From NCBI GenBank assembly GCA_900554205.1, contig USGM01000100.1:1-12723 (forward strand): 12,723 bases of DNA. Direction: 5' to 3'. Every line of letters starts with the position of its first letter. Position 1 is the first letter of the stretch. Shown piece by piece: positions 6,181 to 12,723 of the stretch. The position numbers and the translations under genes were made by a program. Under the pieces are notes generated by a model. It saw nothing but the letters and a program-made list of their open reading frames with translations, was not told where the DNA came from and did no database searches. Source of the DNA: an uncultured Lachnospiraceae bacterium. Its GTDB lineage: Bacteria > Bacillota > Clostridia > Lachnospirales > Lachnospiraceae.

Positions 6181-6465
6181 ATGACTGATGAAAACAAAAG
6201 GTTTCTGGAAAGGATCAATGCCTACGCCGAGGATGTGCTCGGTGAGATCGATCCCCAGAAAACTCTCGTCTCCATGCAGCTTGAAAAGCTGAAGCCCATT
6301 ATGGAAGAGATTGCCGCCGAGCGGAATGTCTCTCTTGAGGATATTTTCATTCTCTACATGGATTTACAGAGCGAAGCCTCCTTCGCATCCCAGAAAAAGC
6401 TCGAGGACAGTCTGCAGGACTTAAACGACGGCTTCGACGGCAGCATGCCACTGCTGTTCCGTTAA
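6181..6465 (+). CDS. Small acidic protein of unknown function (94 aa)
   Basis: I do not recognise this protein. It starts MTDENKRFLERINAY and ends DGSMPLLFR. It is rich in Glu, Asp, Lys and Leu, without Cys, a signal peptide or a membrane segment, and is likely an all-helical cytosolic protein; residues 1-60 suggest two or three amphipathic helices. The start at 6181 is chosen because AGAAAGGA (6163-6170) lies 10 nt upstream. An in-frame ATG at 6172 is only 1 nt from that site, and an in-frame GTG at 6157 lies upstream of it. Two intrinsic terminators follow directly, which supports a real expressed gene. It is divergent from the GlgB homologue-mscS unit and convergent with serA. Any link to either is inference. 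Confidence 0.75.
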   Translation: MTDENKRFLERINAYAEDVLGEIDPQKTLVSMQLEKLKPIMEEIAAERNVSLEDIFILYMDLQSEASFASQKKLEDSLQDLNDGFDGSMPLLFR

Positions 6466-6498
6466 AAAAAGCGTTGCCATTGCGGCAACGCCTTTTTC
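6464..6498. terminator. Bidirectional intrinsic terminator between the small gene and serA
   Basis: GCGTTGCC (6471-6478) and GGCAACGC (6484-6491) form a perfect 8-bp stem with a 5-nt loop. On the plus strand CTTTTT follows; on the minus strand the run of As at 6464-6470 becomes a seven-T tract, so it also ends the serC-serA transcript. It begins immediately after the small gene's stop codon, and the A-run overlaps that stop. Confidence 0.88.
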
Positions 6499-6500
6499 AG

Positions 6501-6526
6501 GTGCGCGTTGTATAGCGCACTTTTTT
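6501..6526 (+). terminator. Second tandem terminator, overlapping the serA stop
   Basis: GTGCGC (6501-6506) pairs with GCGCAC (6515-6520) around an 8-nt loop, followed by TTTTTT (6521-6526). The T-tract overlaps the serA stop codon (6525-6527). It acts as a back-up for plus-strand transcription, preventing antisense read-through into serA. Confidence 0.7.
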
Positions 6527-7688
6527 ACTTTACAATTCTGACTCTGAATACGCCTTCGATCTTCTCCAGCGCTTCAATGATTTCTCCGGTCGGTGTGCTC
6601 TCCACATCAATCATCGTGTAAGCGACATCGCCTCTCGACTTGTTTGTCAGTTCACTGATGTTGATGCCCTTCGCACCGAACTCCGCCGTAAACTGCGTAA
6701 TCATGTTGGCGATATTCCTGTGGAAAATGGCAACTCTGCCCGCCTTTGTGCACACGCCCATGTCACATGCAGGATAGTTCACGCTGTTGCGGATATTTCC
6801 GTTCTCCAGATAATCCATCATTTCGGCAACTGCCATAACCGCGCAGTTGTCCTCGGATTCCTCTGTGCTCGCTCCCAGATGGGGAATGACGATACAGCCC
6901 TTCTGTCCCGCCGTGGTAGGGTTCGGGAAATCCGATACATAGCGGGCGATCTTGCCGCTTGCCAGTCCCTCCAGCACATCCTTCTCGTTTGCAAGCAGGT
7001 CTCTCGCAAAGTTCAGCAGGATCACACCCTCTTTCATCTTTGCGATGGAGACGGCATTAATCATGCCCTTTGTGGAATCCATGAGGGGAACATGGATTGT
7101 TATATAATCACATTCTGCGTAGATGTCATCCACATTCAGCACATGCTTTACGGAGCGGCTCAGATTCCATGCCGCATTGACCGACAGATAGGGGTCGTAG
7201 CCGTAAACCTCCATGCCGAGTGCAACGGCTGCGTTTGCAACCTTTACGCCGATCGCTCCGAGACCGATGACACCGAGCTTCTTGCCCATGATCTCTGTTC
7301 CGGCAAAGTTCTTCTTCTCCTTCTCCGCCGCCTTCGCAATGTCTGCGTTGTCAGCCGAAGCCTTGACCCACTCGATGCCGCCAACGACGTCTCTCGCCGC
7401 CAGAAGCATACCTGCAAGGACAAGCTCCTTCACGCCGTTTGCGTTTGCTCCGGGTGTGTTAAACACAACGACACCCTTCTCCGCGCATTTATCCAGCGGA
7501 ATATTATTCACGCCCGCTCCGGCTCTCGCCACGGCGAGCAGCCCTTCCGGGATCTCCATATCGTGCATGGATGCACTTCTCACCAGAACACCGTCCGCCT
7601 CATTGATGTCTGCGGTGATCTGGTACTGTTCGCTGAAATTCTTCAATCCCACATCAGCGATGGGATTCAGGCAATTTATCTTAAACAT
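6525..7688 (-). CDS. serA: D-3-phosphoglycerate dehydrogenase with ACT domain
   Basis: Oxidises 3-phosphoglycerate to 3-phosphohydroxypyruvate with NAD, the first step of serine synthesis. The chosen start (ATG 7686-7688, MFKINCLNP) has AAAGGAG 5 nt upstream, overlapping the serC stop; an upstream in-frame ATG at 7721 would lie inside serC and lacks such a site. The product is 387 aa. The Rossmann motif IGLGAIG is at 141-147, IHVPL at 198-202, catalytic Arg229 in NFARD and catalytic His270 in IPHLGAST. A C-terminal ACT domain (about 318-387) suggests feedback control by serine or a related amino acid. The loop that usually carries the third catalytic residue, Glu (DVFxxEP-like), reads VSDFPNP (251-257) and has no Glu. 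I believe this is typical of the clostridial SerA branch, from memory. It ends at a bidirectional terminator. Confidence 0.95.
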   Translation of the reverse strand: MFKINCLNPIADVGLKNFSEQYQITADINEADGVLVRSASMHDMEIPEGLLAVARAGAGVNNIPLDKCAEKGVVVFNTPGANANGVKELVLAGMLLAARDVVGGIEWVKASADNADIAKAAEKEKKNFAGTEIMGKKLGVIGLGAIGVKVANAAVALGMEVYGYDPYLSVNAAWNLSRSVKHVLNVDDIYAECDYITIHVPLMDSTKGMINAVSIAKMKEGVILLNFARDLLANEKDVLEGLASGKIARYVSDFPNPTTAGQKGCIVIPHLGASTEESEDNCAVMAVAEMMDYLENGNIRNSVNYPACDMGVCTKAGRVAIFHRNIANMITQFTAEFGAKGINISELTNKSRGDVAYTMIDVESTPTGEIIEALEKIEGVFRVRIVK

Positions 7689-7698
7689 AGGCTCTCCT

Positions 7699-8784
7699 TT
7701 ACTTTGCATTCTGCTTTTCAAACTCTCTCATAAATGCAACCAGCTTCTCCACACCCTCAATCGGCATTGCATTGTAGATGCTCGCGCGCATACCGCCGAC
7801 GGTTCTGTGTCCCTTGAGGTTCACGAAGCCTGCAGCCGTTGCTTCCTTGACGAACTTTGCGTCCAGCTCCTCATCTCCTGTCACGAAGGGCACGTTCATC
7901 AGGGAACGATCCTCCTTGCGCACGGTGCCGTGGAACAGCTTGCTCTCGTCGAGGAAGTCATAGAGAACCTTTGCTTTCTTCTCGTTACGCTCCTTCATAA
8001 CCTCAAGACCGCCCATTTTCTTCAGCCACTTGAACACCTTGCCGCAGATATAGATGCCATATGCGGGCGGGGTATTGTACAGGGAATTGTTGTCCGCATG
8101 GATCTTATATCTGAGCATGGTAGGGGTGCCCGGAAGCACATCCTCCGTGATCAGATCCTCGCGGATAATCACGATAACGACACCGGCAGGCCCGATGTTC
8201 TTCTGAACGCCGCCGTAGATCACGCCGTACTTCGTGACATCGACCGGCTCGGACAAAAAGCAGCTGGAAACATCCGCAACCAACGGCTTGCCCTTTGTGT
8301 TCGGCAGAGTCTTGAACTTCGTTCCGTAGATGGTGTTGTTCTCGCAGATATAAACATAGTCCGCATCCTCGCTGATCGGCAGATCCGAACAGTCAGGAAT
8401 ATAGGAAAAGGTCTTATCCTCCGAAGAAGCGATCTTATTCGCCTTACCGTAAATAGAAGCCTCCTGATATGCCTTCTTCGCCCACTGCCCCGTAACAATA
8501 TAGTCAGCAACCTTATTCTTCATCAGGTTCATGGGAATCATGGCAAACTGCTGGCTGGCTCCACCCTGTAAAAAGAGCACCTTATAATTGTCCGGAATGT
8601 TCATGAGTTCTCTCAGATCCGCTTCCGCTTCCTTGATGATCGTATCGTAAGCTTTAGATCGGTGACTCATCTCCATAACGGACATTCCTGTCCCCTTATA
8701 ATCAAGCATCTCATCAGCAGCTTCGCGCAGAACTTCCTCCGGCAGCACTGCTGGCCCCGCAGAAAAATTGTACACTCTGGACAT
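7699..8784 (-). CDS. serC: Phosphoserine aminotransferase
   Basis: PLP enzyme that converts 3-phosphohydroxypyruvate and glutamate to phosphoserine and 2-oxoglutarate, the second step of serine synthesis; it can also act on the homologous intermediate in PLP synthesis. The product is 361 aa, the usual length for class-V SerC, and begins MSRVYNFSAGPAVLP. GGASQQF (74-80) binds the cofactor phosphate, ADVSS (170-174) supplies the PLP Asp, and GGVQKNIGPAG (191-201) contains the Schiff-base Lys195. The start is supported by a strong GAGGAGG ribosome site. It is the first gene of the operon, with serA starting 10 nt after its stop. No serB (phosphoserine phosphatase) is present here. Confidence 0.97.
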   Translation of the reverse strand: MSRVYNFSAGPAVLPEEVLREAADEMLDYKGTGMSVMEMSHRSKAYDTIIKEAEADLRELMNIPDNYKVLFLQGGASQQFAMIPMNLMKNKVADYIVTGQWAKKAYQEASIYGKANKIASSEDKTFSYIPDCSDLPISEDADYVYICENNTIYGTKFKTLPNTKGKPLVADVSSCFLSEPVDVTKYGVIYGGVQKNIGPAGVVIVIIREDLITEDVLPGTPTMLRYKIHADNNSLYNTPPAYGIYICGKVFKWLKKMGGLEVMKERNEKKAKVLYDFLDESKLFHGTVRKEDRSLMNVPFVTGDEELDAKFVKEATAAGFVNLKGHRTVGGMRASIYNAMPIEGVEKLVAFMREFEKQNAK

Positions 8785-8819
8785 TTCACATTCCTCCTCA
8801 AATTTGTATATGTAGTCTT

Positions 8820-8848
8820 AGAATAATCTTTCTTTTCGCTTTAGTCAA
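8820..8848 (-). promoter_or_regulatory. Promoter for the serC-serA operon
   Basis: On the minus strand TTGACT (plus 8843-8848, 5 of 6) and TATTCT (8820-8825, 4 of 6) are separated by exactly 17 bp. Initiation is expected near 8813, giving a leader of about 30 nt before the serC start. That is too short for a T-box or riboswitch, so control would be at initiation or by SerA feedback. Confidence 0.65.
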
Positions 8849-8880
8849 GTAAATAATTAACTTTTTACATTGATAAACCA

Positions 8881-10287
8881 TCAGTAGAACATCACCACGG
8901 GCGTCCCAATCTCCACCATATCATATAATTCCGCCATAATTTCGGGCGGCGTATTGATACAGCCGTGGGAACCGTTTTTCTTGTAGATCTCCCCGCCGAA
9001 CTTCTTCCGCCAGTCCGCGTCGTGAATCCCGACGCCTCCCTTTACCGGCATCCAGTACTTGACCGGGGTTGCGTAATCCGGTCCTCGCAGCACACGGTTT
9101 CTCTGCTTATTGTACACGAAATTAATTCCCTCCGGGGTTCCCATCCTTCTGCCGGTATTGCCCGTCACCACATCCGTGTCGAGCTTCAGCTCGCCGTTCT
9201 CGTAATAATACATATGCTGCTCGGTCATATCCACTTCAATATAGGTATCTCCGATGTCGTCAAGTCCGCGCACAAAGCCCTCCTGCAGATAGGCGGGCAC
9301 ATGGCTCACCGGCTCCTCCTGATTGCCGTGCAGGGTCTCCATGAGATATGCCGTCTCCGCGTCTGCGTCCAGTCTGGTTCCGTAGGTGACATATTTCACA
9401 CTGATCACATCACCCCTGGTCGACTGAAACTCGCGCACCGTATCACAGGTATCGTACTGCTCCGCAAGTCCCTTTACCCAGTCCGCGACGCGGCTCTCGT
9501 CAACCGCCGGCTCCCCGCTGCTGTCAAGCTGGAGTTCATGCGCTTCATCCGCCGCGAGAAACGAGCTTAGGATGCCGGGTGTCAGTGGAATCTGCTCCGC
9601 CCCCATGTCATAGGTTATGCTGCGTGCAAAGAAATCTTGCAATCTGCTCCAGAGCGCTCTCTGGGAAATGTCCTCCGCACTGTCCTCCTGCACATCATAG
9701 CAGCCGCCCTTCACCAGATCAATATAGGTCACGCCGTCCGTGAGACAGCTCTCCACAAAACCGATCAGCTTCTGGACGTTCAGCCGCGCCTGATTGTGAT
9801 CCTCAAGGTAATATCCGTCCTCGCCGAAAACCACACGGCAGCCGCTCTTTTCGTCCGCCGCTGCCTGTTTTACAAGCTCCGTCGCCTCCACTGCCTCTCT
9901 GAGAAGGACATCGTCCCACCGCAGCTCTGCGGCGGTAATCGTCTCCCTGACCGGCTCCTGCATATTGTTCATCCACAGCGCAGAGGAATGCGCCCGCAGG
10001 TAAGTCCGCAACGCGGAGGTATAGTCGGAAAGCAGCCCGATGTCCTCCGCCCGCAGGCTCCATTCCTTCCCCTGCTCATCCAGAAGAATGATCTCCGGCG
10101 GCTCCGTGCCGTCAGCAAGCTCCTCATTCACCTGTTCTATTGTCTTTCCGGTGCAATAGACCCCATTGATCCATGTGTTCACCGGGAAATTGTTCCTGTA
10201 GTACAGCCCCAGCGCCAGAAACCCGCCGAGTATAACCAGCAGTCCGCACAGCGGTATCAGTATCAGTATGCGAATCAGTTTTTTCAT
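8881..10287 (-). CDS. Membrane-anchored L,D-transpeptidase (YkuD) with PG_binding_4-like region
   Basis: Makes 3-3 peptide cross-links, or attaches donors, in peptidoglycan on the outer face of the membrane. The 468-aa protein has a short basic start and one N-terminal membrane segment (about 5-29). An extracellular region follows that contains WINGVYCTGKTIEQVNEEL (39-57), which resembles the VNGxxVxGxTxEEA repeat found with PG_binding_4 domains. The YkuD domain spans about 346-467, with His422 (GIHDADW) and the catalytic Cys443 in GSHGCINTPP. The ATG overlaps the ilvB stop as ATGA, so its expression is coupled to the ilvD-ilvB unit. Its own ribosome site is weak (AAAGAG). No terminator is visible between its stop and the serC promoter. 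Family and active site are certain; cross-linking versus anchoring specificity is not determinable here. Confidence 0.93.
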   Translation of the reverse strand: MKKLIRILILIPLCGLLVILGGFLALGLYYRNNFPVNTWINGVYCTGKTIEQVNEELADGTEPPEIILLDEQGKEWSLRAEDIGLLSDYTSALRTYLRAHSSALWMNNMQEPVRETITAAELRWDDVLLREAVEATELVKQAAADEKSGCRVVFGEDGYYLEDHNQARLNVQKLIGFVESCLTDGVTYIDLVKGGCYDVQEDSAEDISQRALWSRLQDFFARSITYDMGAEQIPLTPGILSSFLAADEAHELQLDSSGEPAVDESRVADWVKGLAEQYDTCDTVREFQSTRGDVISVKYVTYGTRLDADAETAYLMETLHGNQEEPVSHVPAYLQEGFVRGLDDIGDTYIEVDMTEQHMYYYENGELKLDTDVVTGNTGRRMGTPEGINFVYNKQRNRVLRGPDYATPVKYWMPVKGGVGIHDADWRKKFGGEIYKKNGSHGCINTPPEIMAELYDMVEIGTPVVMFY

Positions 10288-11963
10288 GATCTCTTTGCAA
10301 AGTCGTCGCCGTCAAAGACCTCTGCGATCGGCGCACCCGCCGGAACCATCGGAAATACCTTGTCGTCTTCCGGTATCATACACTCGATCACGACAGGACA
10401 TTTCATGGCAATCGCCTTCTCCAGCGCAGGCTGTACCTCTTCCTTCTTTGTCACTCTGATTGCCGCACAGCCGAGAGCCTCCGCCACCTTGCTGAAGTCT
10501 ACCTTGTCGTTCAGCACGGTCTGGGAATATCTCTTGCCGTAGAACAGCGTCTGCCACTGTCTCACCATTCCGAGCACATGATTGTTGATTACAACATCGA
10601 TGATCGGGATATTATAGCGGCTCGCGGTCGCCAGCTCGTTCATGTTCATCCTAAAGCACCCGTCGCCCGAAATATTAAAGCAGATCTTATCCGGCTGTCC
10701 GACCTGTGCGCCAATGCAGGCACCCAGTCCGTAGCCCATGGTTCCGAGCCCTCCCGAGGAGAGGAAGGTGCGGGGCTTCGTATAATGGAAATACTGTGCC
10801 GTCCACATCTGGTGCTGTCCGACATCGGTCGTAATCAGCGCGTCTCCGCCTGTCACCTTGTCAATCATCTCTATAATATATGGGCAGGAAAGCTGACTGT
10901 CATCATATTTCAGAGGATATTTTTCTTTCAGCTCGCTGATCCTCTTCATCCAGTCGCCGTGATCCTGCCGGGTGAGCTTCCTGTTGAGCTGCTGCAGCAC
11001 CAACTTCAGATCGCCGACAACTCCGGCGTTGACACGGATATTCTTGTTGATCTCCGCCGCATCAATATCGATCTGTATGATCTTGGCATTCTCGGCAAAT
11101 TTGTGCGGATTGCCCGTCACGCGGTCGGAGAACCTCGCCCCCAGTGCGATCAGCAGGTCACATTCGCTCACGCCGAGGTTGGATGCCTTCGTACCATGCA
11201 TACCGATCATTCCGGTGTAGCGCGGGCTGCGTCCGTCAAACGCACCCTTTCCCATCAGTGTATCGCAGACCGGTGCATCAATGAGCTCGGCAAACTCCGC
11301 AACCTCCTCGCAGGCTCCCGAGATGACAGCCCCGCCGCCGAGGTAGATGAACGGCTTCTTCGCCGCCTTTATGTACTCTGCGAGCTCATCCAGCTCCGCA
11401 TCCGTCCATGTGATCTTTTTCGGCTTCGGCTCGGGTTTTACCGGCGTATACTCACAGACTGCCGCCGTCACATCCTTTGTGATGTCGACCAGAACCGGGC
11501 CCGGTCTTCCGTTCTTTGCGATCTCAAACGCCTTCCGCAGCGTGGGTGCCAGATCCTCAATATTCTTCACGATATAGCCGTGCTTTGTGATCGGCATTGT
11601 CACTCCGGCGATGTCAACCTCCTGGAAGGTGTCCTTTCCGAGCATCGGAAGCGTCACGTTCGCCGTGATCGCCACGATCGGCACAGAGTCCATGTAGGCT
11701 GTCGCAATTCCCGTCACCAGGTTTGTCGCGCCGGGGCCGCTGGTCGCCATGCAGACACCGACCTTTCCCGTCGCCCTCGCATAGCCGTCCGCCGCATGTG
11801 CCGCTCCCTGTTCATGGGAAGTCAGTATATGCCTGATTTCATTGCTGTGCTTGTAGAGCGCGTCATAGATATTCAGGATTGTGCCGCCGGGATAGCCGAA
11901 GACGGTATCTACGCCCTGCTCCTTCAGGCACTCCACAACTATTTCGGAACCGTTTAACTGCAT
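10284..11963 (-). CDS. ilvB: Acetolactate synthase, large catalytic subunit
   Basis: ThDP enzyme that condenses two pyruvates to 2-acetolactate, or pyruvate with 2-oxobutyrate, at the start of valine, leucine and isoleucine synthesis. It has 559 aa, the normal length. The ThDP-activating Glu51 is in SHEQGAAHAADGYAR; the FAD-binding middle domain is about 190-330 with LIALGARFSDRVTG; the C-terminal ThDP motif runs from GDG (433-435) to NN (460-461), and MVRQWQ (466-471) is the biosynthetic-type signature. RBS GGAGG supports the start at 11963. It is the second gene of the ilvD-ilvB unit, 16 nt after ilvD. FAD-region conservation and the ilvD neighbour favour an anabolic IlvB over the fermentative AlsS. 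No regulatory subunit gene (ilvN/ilvH) follows; an L,D-transpeptidase takes that position. Confidence 0.95.
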   Translation of the reverse strand: MQLNGSEIVVECLKEQGVDTVFGYPGGTILNIYDALYKHSNEIRHILTSHEQGAAHAADGYARATGKVGVCMATSGPGATNLVTGIATAYMDSVPIVAITANVTLPMLGKDTFQEVDIAGVTMPITKHGYIVKNIEDLAPTLRKAFEIAKNGRPGPVLVDITKDVTAAVCEYTPVKPEPKPKKITWTDAELDELAEYIKAAKKPFIYLGGGAVISGACEEVAEFAELIDAPVCDTLMGKGAFDGRSPRYTGMIGMHGTKASNLGVSECDLLIALGARFSDRVTGNPHKFAENAKIIQIDIDAAEINKNIRVNAGVVGDLKLVLQQLNRKLTRQDHGDWMKRISELKEKYPLKYDDSQLSCPYIIEMIDKVTGGDALITTDVGQHQMWTAQYFHYTKPRTFLSSGGLGTMGYGLGACIGAQVGQPDKICFNISGDGCFRMNMNELATASRYNIPIIDVVINNHVLGMVRQWQTLFYGKRYSQTVLNDKVDFSKVAEALGCAAIRVTKKEEVQPALEKAIAMKCPVVIECMIPEDDKVFPMVPAGAPIAEVFDGDDFAKRS

Positions 11964-11979
11964 GTTCTTACCTCCAAAT

Positions 11980-12723
11980 TTATTTTCTGCCGGGGATTTC
12001 CAGAATCGCCCCGCGGTTTCCGCTTGTCACGAGCTCGCGGTAGCGGGAAAGGTAGCCTGTCGTCACCTGCGGCGTTCTGGGCTGCCACTTTGCGCGGCGG
12101 GCAGCCAGCTCTTCCTCCGAAACCTTTACATTCAGCGTCAGCTCGGGAATGTTGATGCTGATGATGTCGCCCTCCTCGACCAGTGCGATCGGCCCGCAGA
12201 CCGCCGCCTCGGGAGATACATGTCCGATGGATGCCCCTCTGGAAGCGCCTGAGAAACGTCCGTCCGTGATCAATGCTACGCTGGAACCAAGTCCCATACC
12301 TGCAATGGCAGAAGTCGGGTTCAGCATCTCACGCATACCCGGACCGCCCTTCGGTCCCTCGTAACGGATGAAGACTGCGTCACCTTTCTGAACTTTATGT
12401 TTCAGGACAGCATCCAGACACTCTTCCTCGCTATCAAACGGTCTCGCCTTGAGAACTGCCTTGAACATCTCCTTCGGGCATGCGGTGTGCTTGATAACCG
12501 CACCTTCCGGAGCAAGGTTTCCGCGCAGGACTGCGATGCTGCCGTCGGTTCCGATGGCCTTGTCAGCCGGACGGATGATGTCCTGTCTTGTGATGGAGAT
12601 TCCGTAACGCTCGTTGAACTTCTGGAGCCATTTCTCGCAGCGCTCATAGAATCCGTTCTCTTTTAATTCCTTTAAGTTCTCACCGAGAGTCTTTCCGGTC
12701 ACGGTCATGACATCAAGGTGAAG
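11980..12723 (-). CDS. ilvD: Dihydroxy-acid dehydratase, C-terminal part (runs off the right edge)
   Basis: Iron-sulfur enzyme that dehydrates 2,3-dihydroxy-isovalerate or -methylvalerate to the 2-oxo acids in branched-chain amino acid synthesis. The reading frame is open to the window edge (LHLDVMTVTGKTLGEN at the start), so the N-terminal half with the cluster cysteines is outside; about 247 residues are seen. Motifs present are GTDGSIAVLRGNLAPEGAV, YEGPKGGPGMREM and the second IlvD/Edd signature LITDGRFSGASRGASIGH with PEAA, including the conserved Ser of RFSG. An internal Met at 12708 is not the real start. The gene precedes ilvB by 16 nt in the same unit. Confidence 0.97.
   Translation of the reverse strand, partial: LHLDVMTVTGKTLGENLKELKENGFYERCEKWLQKFNERYGISITRQDIIRPADKAIGTDGSIAVLRGNLAPEGAVIKHTACPKEMFKAVLKARPFDSEEECLDAVLKHKVQKGDAVFIRYEGPKGGPGMREMLNPTSAIAGMGLGSSVALITDGRFSGASRGASIGHVSPEAAVCGPIALVEEGDIISINIPELTLNVKVSEEELAARRAKWQPRTPQVTTGYLSRYRELVTSGNRGAILEIPGRK

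Noticed and set aside
7689..7721. Upstream ATG at 7721 as the serA start
   Set aside because: It lies inside serC and lacks a ribosome site, whereas AAAGGAG sits 5 nt before the ATG at 7688 and family proteins start there.
7213..8571. Plus-strand open frame of 452 codons opposite serA and serC
   Set aside because: Spans the antisense of two confirmed genes and the gap between them; no motif or ribosome site.
10578..11957. Plus-strand open frame of 459 codons opposite ilvB
   Set aside because: Lies entirely antisense to ilvB, whose motifs are complete; its composition is typical of a reverse-complement shadow.

Overview
The window looks like chromosomal core DNA from a Gram-positive anaerobe of the class Clostridia, most likely Lachnospiraceae. 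This is inferred from moderate GC content, strong GGAGG-type ribosome binding sites, AT-rich promoters and the protein types: a 387-aa SerA with a C-terminal ACT domain, a YkuD L,D-transpeptidase with a PG_binding_4-like region, and a GlgB-family protein. I see no phage genes, insertion sequences, CRISPR arrays or rRNA. No gene-free stretch is longer than 300 bases; the largest gap (2606-2903) holds a tRNA with its promoter and terminators.

Layout, left to right. Positions 1-868 (minus) hold the N-terminal two thirds of argininosuccinate lyase (argH), running off the left edge. Divergent from it, at 1033-2605 (plus), are an overlapping ATPase/permease pair of a NitT/TauT-type ABC importer with no adjacent substrate-binding protein. 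A tRNA-Thr(CGT) at 2757-2829 has a near-consensus promoter and a terminator that serves both strands. At 2904-6032 (minus) lies a two-gene unit: a GlgB-type branching-enzyme homologue followed 6 nt later by an MscS-type mechanosensitive channel. A small acidic protein (6181-6465, plus) is divergent from that unit and ends in two tandem terminators facing serA. At 6525-8784 (minus) is a compact serine operon, serC-serA. At 8881-12723 (minus) is ilvD-ilvB followed by an L,D-transpeptidase whose start codon overlaps the ilvB stop.

The anabolic genes form three short pathway pieces: last step of arginine synthesis (argH), steps one and two of serine synthesis (serA, serC), and two branched-chain amino acid steps (ilvB, ilvD). 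The cell-envelope genes (MscS channel, L,D-transpeptidase) sit as the distal genes of units whose first genes are metabolic.

The most notable observation is that the GlgB homologue is full length and well conserved but has lost nearly the whole GH13 catalytic set: the nucleophile Asp is Gly, the acid/base Glu region is Ser-Gly, the stabilising Asp is Glu, and the active-site His and Arg are Ser and Cys. It reads as an intact pseudoenzyme, placed in one transcription unit with a mechanosensitive channel. That unit is the best candidate here for something undescribed.
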